NCBI GenBank assembly: GCA_026184295.1
Contig: JAHCJK010000033.1
Coordinates: 1-39,075 of the forward strand
Length of the DNA: 39,075 nucleotides
DNA from: Planctomycetota bacterium
Lineage (GTDB): Bacteria; Planctomycetota; SZUA-567; H5-PLA8
Reading direction: 5' to 3'
Below the pieces are notes generated by a model, which did no database searches, had not been told where the DNA came from, and worked only from the letters and a program-made list of their open reading frames with translations. The translations under genes and the position numbers were made by a program. This document shows, piece after piece, positions 33,369 to 39,075 of the stretch (positions within the stretch are counted from its first letter, which is position 1; every line of letters begins with the position of its first letter).

Positions 33369-33474
33369 ACGGCGGGCGCGCAATATTTGAAGCATGATTT
33401 TCTTTACCAACGCCTCACAAAGAGTTAAAGTAATTCCGTATCTAAGGCTGTGATCCTATGGAGAACGAAGCACC

Positions 33475-33831
33475 ATGGAAATCAGCATCGCTCTGCTTGT
33501 CGTATACATCATACTTTCCTTTGCGGTCCTGGGCTTGTGGATCAGCGCCTTGATCAGCGCCGCGTCCACGGCCAAGAACAAAGTCCTGTGGGTCCTGATC
33601 GTCTTTGTGTTCGGCGGCATCGGCGCGCTGGCCTGGTTCCTGTTTGGCGAACGCGGGCAAGAAGAAGGTCTCCTACGGCCCCGCGCCGGAAACTCCGCGG
33701 CGGCGCCAGCGCCAGCGCGGCAGCTCCGGCCTGCGCCGCGGCGTGCGCCCCGGCACCAAACTCTCCGCCCTGCGCCGGTAACCCGCGGACGCCGATGTGG
33801 GACAGGCGGCCGCGCCATGTTAATGGGATGA
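33475..33831 (+). CDS. small PLDc_N-like membrane protein, probably frameshifted
   Basis: The first about 60 residues (two membrane helices: IALLVVYIILSFAVLGLWIS and KVLWVLIVFVFGGIGALAWF) match the phospholipase D nuclease N-terminal type of small membrane protein. After FLFG the given frame turns into low-quality Arg/Pro/Ala sequence and runs into a repeat element. The +1 frame from about 33650 instead gives GKKKVSYGPAPETPRRRQ and continues to GTKLSALRR, ending at TAA 33779-33781, with much better third-position GC. A one-base indel near 33648-33655 would give a normal protein of about 101 residues. Either a sequence error or a true mutation. Confidence 0.65.
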   Translation: MEISIALLVVYIILSFAVLGLWISALISAASTAKNKVLWVLIVFVFGGIGALAWFLFGERGQEEGLLRPRAGNSAAAPAPARQLRPAPRRAPRHQTLRPAPVTRGRRCGTGGRAMLMG

Positions 33832-33929
33832 GCGTCCACGCTGTCCGGTCGAAGGAAGGGAACTCCCGCTCGCCCCGAAGCGCTGGCTGCGCAGGGCAGC
33901 ACCAGACAGGCGGGACGCCTGTCCTACAA
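33796..33929 (+). repeat. GACAGGCG double-palindrome element, plus copy
   Basis: Starts TGTGGGACAGGCGG, continues GGTCGAAGGA and GCCCCGAAGCGCTGGCTGCG, and ends with GACAGGCG-GGA-CGCCTGTC and CCTACAA. It is the same unit as at 34296-34403 but with an altered, longer left end. It begins 15 bases after the corrected stop of the small membrane gene. Confidence 0.82.
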
Positions 33930-33999
33930 CGGCGCAGCCGCCCGCGGTGCTCCGTGGCAAACGTTCCGTCGCTTGCCCCGCAGGGGCAACAGGTGAAAG

Positions 34000-34198
34000 C
34001 CAGGGTTGCGCGCGCAGCTGCTACCCTGGTCGGCTTTCCACATGCGCTTCTCTAGAGGGAAGCACCAGTGGGCTCCCACCGGAGGACCCTCGCGGATCTG
34101 ATGCTTCCCTTACGGGAAGCGCCGTGGGTTGCCGTGAACCCAGGGTAGCGCGCTGCGCGCGCAACCCTGGGCTATCTCCTGCTACCCCTTCGGGGTAG
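34000..34198. repeat. CCAGGGTTGCGCGC inverted repeat pair with GGTAG hairpin
   Basis: CCAGGGTTGCGCGCGCAG...CTACCCTGG (34000-34029) reappears as its reverse complement at 34139-34171. Between them are GGGAAGCACC and GATGCTTCCC inverted segments. CTACCCC-TTC-GGGGTAG forms a further 7-bp hairpin at 34182-34198. No coding potential is visible. With its neighbours it fills the gap 33832-34480. Confidence 0.75.
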
Positions 34199-34295
34199 TA
34201 CCGCTTTGCAAATCGCTCAATCCAAAATCACCTTCCGCTGTGCTCTGTTCTTGTTGGATGGTCGTGGCCACGAACGGCCGACGGCCGCGCCGTAT

Positions 34296-34403
34296 TGTGG
34301 GACAGGCGTCCCGCCTGTCCGGTCGAAGGAGGGGACTCCCGCACGCCCCGAAGCATTGGCTGCGCAGGGCAAGTTCCAGACAGGCGGGACGCCTGTCCTA
34401 CAA
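34296..34403 (+). repeat. GACAGGCG double-palindrome element, best copy
   Basis: A 108-bp unit with perfect palindromes at both ends: GACAGGCG-TCC-CGCCTGTC at the left and GACAGGCG-GGA-CGCCTGTC at the right. The interior carries GGTCGAAGGAGGGGACTCCC and GCTGCGCAGGGCAAGTTCC. The flanks read GTGG on the left and CTACAACGGCGCAGCCGCCC on the right. A short TGACCCC-TGACCCC heptamer pair follows near 34427-34441. Confidence 0.85.
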
Positions 34404-34480
34404 CGGCGCAGCCGCCCGCTGTTCCCTGACCCCTGACCCCTTTGACTTTTGCGCGCCCGTCGCGATAAGCTTTCAGCCAT

Positions 34481-35037
34481 GAAGTCGCCGTTCAGGCGGG
34501 TGGCGGAACTGCCCGTCTTGGAGTCGTATTGCCTGCGTTCGCAACCCGGCGCTGGGACTTCGGACCCGAAGTCTTCCGGCGGGGGTGCGGCGTGCCTGCA
34601 CGAAACGCTGAGCGGGCTGATGGGCGCGGCGTTCGCTGGCCCATCGGCGCGCTGGCGGCCCACGGCCGGCGTCTCGAACCGCCCGGCCGCGAGGACGCGC
34701 CCGCGCGCCCCGTGCCGGCCGGCACCAACGTCATCGTCGCCGCGGTCGAAGGCCCCGACACCGCCCTGGACCTCCTGGCCGACCTGCGCGCCTGGCAGGC
34801 TGTGGAAGAAGCCCACGCCAGCCGCCCCGCCAGCGAATCTTCGGGCGAGGCCCGTGGCCGCGCGGCCGGCGAGGCCGGCGCCGCGCGCGAACCTCCGAGC
34901 CCGAACGCGCCGACTGCGCGCGCCATGCCACGCCGAACCTCGGCGGCTCCGCCCGCGCGCCCAAAGAAGGAAGCGGCAAGCGCCGCACGGATGCGAAGCC
35001 GGATTCGAAGAAGGATGCGCGCCTAGCAACAGCGGCG
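34481..35037 (+). pseudogene. mfd: frame-disrupted N-terminal part of mfd
   Basis: The Mfd ORF that begins at 35038 lacks the family's first about 130 residues. That part is found upstream in two other frames. The frame of 34481 holds LSGLMGAA (near 34610-34635). The next frame holds WPIGALAAHGRRLEPPG and GTNVIVAAVEGPDTALDLLA followed by DLRAW (about 34640-34795), which matches the Mfd N-terminal pattern up to the DLRAW/LFPAW junction. An Ala/Pro/Lys-rich segment then leads to the ATG at 35038 in a third frame. At least two -1-type shifts are needed. A hairpin, GACTTCGG-AC-CCGAAGTC (34556-34573), lies in this region. The true start is uncertain; ATG 34481 has no strong ribosome site. Confidence 0.55.
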
Positions 35038-38000
35038 ATGGCCGCGGGCGCGAATCCAAAATCCAAAATCGAAAATCCAAAATCCGCCATTCCCGCTTCC
35101 CCTTTGCCCAACGAAGACTGGGCCGATCCCTCGCTGCCCGCGGCCGCGTCGCTGCCCGACGACCTGCGCAAAGGCCTGGCGCTCGAGACGGCGCTCTTTC
35201 CCGCGTGGGACGTGCTGCCGACGGAGTCCGACCGGCCCGAGGGCCTGGCGCTGGCCGGCCGCCGCCGGGCGCTCGACCGCCTGCGCGAGATCCGCGACCT
35301 CGGCGCGAACGGCGGGCTCCCGCCGCCCGGCGCGTTCGTGATCCTGGCCCCGATGACGGCGCTGATGCAGCCGTGCGAAGCCCCCGGCGACCCCGGCGAC
35401 ACGGTGGTCCTGAAGACCGGCGCGACGCACGACCCGATCGCGGTCGGGCGCAAGCTCGGCGAACTCGGCTTCGAGCGCGTCGGACAGGTGGAAGTGCGCG
35501 GCGAGTTCAGCCTGCGCGGCGGGATTCTGGACCTCTTTCCGTACACGGCCGACCGCCCGTACCGCGTCGATTTCTTCGGCGACACGATCGAATCGATCCA
35601 TCCGTTCGACCCGTTCACGCAGGTGAGCGAAGGGAGCGTCCCGGCGGTCTCGATCGCGGACTCTTCGCCCGAGCGCCTGCGCACGCTCTTCAGCCCCGGC
35701 GCGTCCAAGGGCACGTACTCGCTCTTCGATCACCTGCCGCCGGACGCGCGCATCGTCTGGCTCGACCCGAAGAAACTCGAGCAGCGCGCGGACCTGTACC
35801 GCGCCAGCCTGGTCAGCGGGCGCAGCGTCTGCGTCGATCTGCCCGCCCTGCGCGCGCAAGCCGAAAAGCGCTTCGACACGCTCACCCTGCTCCCGCCGTT
35901 GGGCGACGACCAGGTCGTGAAGCGCCGCGCCAAAAAGGGCGTCGACCCCGCCGCGGACTTTTCGGAAGCCGACCCGTCCGAGGTGCCCGACGATTCGTTC
36001 GAAGACGAAGATGCTTCGGACGAAGCAGGGGACGAGGAAGCCCGGCCGTCCGTGCGGCCGTCCCGGCACGCCGAGATCGAATGCCGCCCGCTTACGCGAC
36101 TGCACGGCGACGTGGCCGGCCACGCCGACGCGTGGAAGCGGCTCGCGGCCGCGCGCATGGCGCTGTACGTCTTCTGCGAGACCCCCGGCGACCGCAAGCG
36201 GCTGGAAGCCCTGCTGACGGAAGCGAAGGTGCTGCCGGCGCCGAGCGTGCGATTTCCCTCGGGCAAGCTCTCCGGCGGCTTCGACCTGCGCGCCTGCGGG
36301 CTGGCGGCGATCGGCGACAGCGAGATTCTGGGGCGGCGCAAGCACGCCGCGGCCGCGCCGGTCAAGGCCGCGGCCCGGACGCCCGCGAACGCGCGCCCGC
36401 TTACCAGCATCCTGGAACTGCAGCCGGGCGATTACGTCGTCCATGCGCAGCATGGCATCGCGCGCTACCTGGGCCTGGCGCGGCTGGAAAAGTCCGGGCG
36501 CATGGAAGACTACCTGACGCTGCTCTTCGACGAGAACGTGAAGCTGTACGTGCCCGCGGCGCACATTCACTGGGTCTGCAAGTACATCGGCGGGCAGACG
36601 CACCCGGAACTGAGCAAGCTCGGCAGCAAGAGCTGGGTGCGCAAGAAGGAACGCGCGCGCCTGGCGATCCGCGACATCGCCGAGGACCTGCTCAAGGTCC
36701 AGGCCTCGCGGCGCAGCCTGCCCGGCATCGTCTACGGGCCCGACGGCGAATGGCAGCGCGCCTTCGAGGAGTCCTTTCCCTACGAGGAGACGCCCGACCA
36801 GGCCGCGGCCATCGGCGCCATCGACACCGACATGCACGCGACCTACCCGATGGACCGGCTGCTCTGCGGCGACGTCGGCTTCGGCAAGACCGAAGTGGCC
36901 GTGCGCGCCGCCTTCCGCGCGGTGATGAACGGCAAGCAGGTCGCGGTGCTCACCCCCACCACCCTGCTGTGCGAACAGCACGGGCGCACGTTCAAGGAAC
37001 GCTTCGCCGGCTACCCCGTCGCCATCGAGACGCTCTCGCGCTTCAAATCCCCGCGGCAGCAGAAGGACATCCTCGCGCGCGTGGCCATGGGGCGGATGGA
37101 CATCGTCATCGGCACCCACCGCGTCCTGCAAAAGGACGTGCGCTTTAAAGACCTGGGCCTGGCCATCGTGGACGAGGAACAGCGCTTCGGCGTCGAACAC
37201 AAGGAGTTCTTCAAGCAGTTGCGCAAGACCGTGGACGTCCTGACGCTCAGCGCCACGCCCATCCCGCGCACGCTGCACATGGCCATGCTGGGCCTGCGCG
37301 ACATCTCGAACCTGCTGACCCCGCCGCGCAACCGCCGCCCGATCCTGACCAAGGTCGCGCGCGTCAGCGACGACCTGCTGCGCCGGGCGCTGCTGCGCGA
37401 GATCAGCCGCGGCGGGCAGGTCTTCATCGTCCACCCGCGCGTGCACGACATCCAGGACTTCGCTTCGCGCATCGCCACGCTGGTGCCCGAAGCGCGCGTC
37501 GAGACCGGCCACGGGCAGATGGACCCCGACGACCTCGAGGCCGTGATGGACCGCTTCCTGAAGGGCGCGGTGGACGTGCTGGTCAGCACCACCATCGTCG
37601 AGAGCGGGCTCGACATCCCCAGCGCGAACACGATCCTGATCCACGAGGCCGACCGCTTCGGGCTCGCCGAGCTGCACCAGCTCCGCGGGCGCGTCGGCCG
37701 CAGCGACATCCAGGCCTACTGCTACCTGCTGCTGCCCGAGCGCCACCCCATCACGCCCGAAGGCCTGCGGCGCCTGCGCGCGCTCGAAGAGTTCGACGAA
37801 CTGGGCGCGGGCTTCCAGCTTGCGCTCAAGGATCTGGAAATCCGCGGCGCGGGCAACGTGCTGGGGGTGGAACAGAGCGGGCAGATCGCGGAGGTCGGCT
37901 ACGACCTGTACTGCAAGCTGCTCGATTCGACCGTGAAGCAGCTTCGCGGGGAACCGATCCCCGAGGAGGACTTCGAGGTCCACCTGCAGCTTCGCAATCC

Positions 38001-38478
38001 GGCGTACATCCCCGAGACCTACATCGAGGACGAGAAGGTGGTGCTCGAATTCTACCGCCGCCTCGAGGCCGCCAGGACCGACGAGCAGCTTGTGGTGCTG
38101 AAGGGCGAACTGGCCGACCGCTTCGGCGCTCCGCCCAAGGAAGTCGGCCGGCTCTTCGAGGAAGCGCGGCTGCGGCGCTTCGCGCGCGCGGCGCGGGTGC
38201 CTTACGTCGGGATCGACGCGGAGACCGGGCGGCTGATCCTGAAGCTGCACGGCTGGGACTTCAAGGCCGCCGACCGGGCGCTGCGCGGGTTGCCGGAAGT
38301 GCAGAGCGTGCGGGTGCTGGACGGCGAGACGCTCTCGTTCGGCCTGAGCCTGCGCGCGAAGCACGACGAGGGCGCGCTGCACGAGTTTGTGCGCAACCTC
38401 TTGGAACCACTGGCGATATGGAGGTCCAAGCACGAGACCCGGGCGGCCAAGTCGGTCCCGCCGGCAGTCATAAGCTAG
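35038..38478 (+). CDS. mfd: transcription-repair coupling factor Mfd (main open frame)
   Basis: Removes RNA polymerase stalled at DNA lesions and recruits UvrA. The open frame has 1146 aa. Residues about 50-200 are the UvrB-like part (LFPAWDVLPTESDRPEG, RGGILDLFPYTADRPYRVDFFGD). About 458-520 is the CarD-like polymerase-binding domain (LQPGDYVVHAQHGIARYLG). The translocase follows: Walker A GDVGFGKTE (about 610), DEEQ box (about 711), SATPIPRTLHMA, VSTTIVESGLDIPSANT and QLRGRVGRS. The C-terminal TRCF domain is near 990-1100. The N-terminal about 130 residues lie upstream in other frames. The first 40 residues include a heptamer repeat. Linker about 300-345 is acidic (DDSFEDEDASDEAGDEEARP). 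No clear terminator follows. Confidence 0.93.
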   Translation: MAAGANPKSKIENPKSAIPASPLPNEDWADPSLPAAASLPDDLRKGLALETALFPAWDVLPTESDRPEGLALAGRRRALDRLREIRDLGANGGLPPPGAFVILAPMTALMQPCEAPGDPGDTVVLKTGATHDPIAVGRKLGELGFERVGQVEVRGEFSLRGGILDLFPYTADRPYRVDFFGDTIESIHPFDPFTQVSEGSVPAVSIADSSPERLRTLFSPGASKGTYSLFDHLPPDARIVWLDPKKLEQRADLYRASLVSGRSVCVDLPALRAQAEKRFDTLTLLPPLGDDQVVKRRAKKGVDPAADFSEADPSEVPDDSFEDEDASDEAGDEEARPSVRPSRHAEIECRPLTRLHGDVAGHADAWKRLAAARMALYVFCETPGDRKRLEALLTEAKVLPAPSVRFPSGKLSGGFDLRACGLAAIGDSEILGRRKHAAAAPVKAAARTPANARPLTSILELQPGDYVVHAQHGIARYLGLARLEKSGRMEDYLTLLFDENVKLYVPAAHIHWVCKYIGGQTHPELSKLGSKSWVRKKERARLAIRDIAEDLLKVQASRRSLPGIVYGPDGEWQRAFEESFPYEETPDQAAAIGAIDTDMHATYPMDRLLCGDVGFGKTEVAVRAAFRAVMNGKQVAVLTPTTLLCEQHGRTFKERFAGYPVAIETLSRFKSPRQQKDILARVAMGRMDIVIGTHRVLQKDVRFKDLGLAIVDEEQRFGVEHKEFFKQLRKTVDVLTLSATPIPRTLHMAMLGLRDISNLLTPPRNRRPILTKVARVSDDLLRRALLREISRGGQVFIVHPRVHDIQDFASRIATLVPEARVETGHGQMDPDDLEAVMDRFLKGAVDVLVSTTIVESGLDIPSANTILIHEADRFGLAELHQLRGRVGRSDIQAYCYLLLPERHPITPEGLRRLRALEEFDELGAGFQLALKDLEIRGAGNVLGVEQSGQIAEVGYDLYCKLLDSTVKQLRGEPIPEEDFEVHLQLRNPAYIPETYIEDEKVVLEFYRRLEAARTDEQLVVLKGELADRFGAPPKEVGRLFEEARLRRFARAARVPYVGIDAETGRLILKLHGWDFKAADRALRGLPEVQSVRVLDGETLSFGLSLRAKHDEGALHEFVRNLLEPLAIWRSKHETRAAKSVPPAVIS
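35053..35087. repeat. heptamer array (AATCCAA)5 inside the mfd frame
   Basis: Five consecutive 7-bp units: AATCCAA, AATCCAA, AATCGAA, AATCCAA, AATCCGC. They translate as NPKSKIENPKSAI at the start of the main Mfd frame. Two further units (AATCCAA AATCACC) occur at 34219-34232. No inverted arm is seen. Confidence 0.85.
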
Positions 38479-38728
38479 TATTTTTGCAAGGATTATGCGA
38501 CGGGCACGTTTAGTCTGGCGTGGCCGAAAAGGGCATGCGCAGGCCGGCGTCGAACGGCATCCAGGCCGTCCCGCAAGGGGCGTCGGATTTCCGCCGCAGG
38601 TGGCTCCATTATGTTCTTGACGGGGCCAAAAAATCGACTCTACAAGTACGCGCAGGCCCCATGATCTAAAAATTCAGGCACAGCGGGCCTCGGCTTGGCA
38701 CACCATCGTTCGAGGAGGAGATTTCAGC

Positions 38729-39075
38729 ATGGCAACCCCAGGAAAGCCGGGAAAACCGACGGGTCCTGGCGCTTCGGGCACGAACGCAAAGCCTCAGCGT
38801 GGCGACGAGACTTTGGCGAAGCGCAAAAAGAAGGATGAGGACGAGGACGACGAGGAAGAAGAAGAGGACGAAGACGAAGAAGAGGATGAAGACGAGGACG
38901 ACGAAGAAGAAGACGAAGACTTCGACGACGAAGACGACGAAGACGACGAAGAAGAAGACGAGGACGACGACGAGGAAGACGAAGACCTCGACGAAGAAGA
39001 GTTAGACGAGGAAGACCTCGACGAAGAGGAACTCGACGAGGAAGACTTCGACGAAGACGACGAGGACCTCGACGA
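38729..39075 (+). CDS. extremely acidic low-complexity protein, partial
   Basis: ATG at 38729 is preceded by CGAGGAGGAG. After a Gly/Pro/Lys-rich start (MATPGKPGKPTGPGASG, then TLAKRKKKDEDED) the frame is almost pure Asp and Glu, with periodic Leu or Phe: units such as LDEEE, LDEED and FDEDD near 39000-39075. At least 115 residues are present and the frame continues past the window edge. The opposite phase would read as Lys/Arg/Thr-rich and is a shadow. Such tails occur on RNA polymerase accessory proteins, histone-like partners and transcription terminator factors in high-GC bacteria, but no identity can be given. The 250 bases between mfd and this gene show no other gene. Confidence 0.75.
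   Translation, partial: MATPGKPGKPTGPGASGTNAKPQRGDETLAKRKKKDEDEDDEEEEEDEDEEEDEDEDDEEEDEDFDDEDDEDDEEEDEDDDEEDEDLDEEELDEEDLDEEELDEEDFDEDDEDLD

Noticed and set aside
34449..37148. 899-residue plus-strand frame
   Set aside because: Beyond about 34640 it is an Arg/Pro/Ala-rich shadow of mfd; only its first part may belong to the Mfd N-terminus.
38799..39005. Lys/Arg/Thr-rich 68-residue frame at the end of the window
   Set aside because: It is the out-of-phase reading of the Asp/Glu gene starting at 38729, which has a strong ribosome site.

Overview
The window is about 39 kb of very GC-rich bacterial chromosome with strong G/C preference at third codon positions. The gene content points to the PVC/planctomycete-like part of the bacterial tree, or a neighbouring group such as Hydrogenedentota. 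The clues are a formylglycine-type sulfatase with a chitobiase-like tail, an NHL-repeat secreted protein, a DUF4832 glycosidase-like protein, paired sugar isomerase/epimerase TIM barrels, a phytanoyl-CoA dioxygenase next to an AraC regulator, ECF sigma factors, and abundant palindromic intergenic repeats. This is inference from gene content; there is no rRNA, tRNA, CRISPR array or recognisable transposase in the window.

Layout. 1-5 kb: a type IV pilin-like protein, rlmN, an LpxL-type acyltransferase and a YjhG/YagF-type D-xylonate dehydratase. 5.1-6.5 kb: two overlapping ECF sigma factor genes. 6.5-12.3 kb, all on the minus strand: palindromic repeats, a degenerate zincin-like protein, a tightly coupled four-gene operon (membrane coiled-coil protein, soluble coiled-coil protein, substrate-binding/OmpA fusion, VWA protein) and a zinc-ribbon protein preceded by a long leader with a consensus promoter. 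12.7-22.8 kb: nadC, sulfatase, GT87-like membrane glycosyltransferase, LysM protein, dapF, a small membrane protein, two TIM-barrel isomerases and a Tat-like exported thiol-dioxygenase-like cupin. 23.0-28.4 kb: a GntR/LacI-type regulator with twin operators, overlapping an NHL-repeat protein, then a convergent DUF4832 protein. 28.5-33.0 kb: an EamA transporter, a duplicated-motif lipoprotein, a rhomboid protease, an AraC regulator and a phytanoyl-CoA dioxygenase. 33.0-34.5 kb: a dense cluster of several palindromic repeat families around one small frameshifted membrane gene. 34.5-39 kb: mfd with a frame-disrupted, repeat-invaded N-terminus, then the start of an extremely acidic low-complexity protein that runs off the window.

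The genes read as a housekeeping backbone (rlmN, nadC, dapF, mfd) interspersed with polysaccharide and sugar-acid utilisation genes under local regulators. Three observations stand out. First is the four-gene envelope module at 7.4-11.7 kb, whose parts (VWA, peptidoglycan-binding substrate receptor, coiled-coil partners) suggest an uncharacterised sensing or envelope machine. Second is a recurring class of tandem repeats with an exact 7-bp period in three sequence families (CGTAANN, CAGTGNN, AATCCAA). Two form inverted arms between genes, one of them supplying the stop codons of both flanking genes, and the third lies inside mfd. Third is an about 110-135 bp composite element with two terminal palindromes, present in three full copies and one partial copy.
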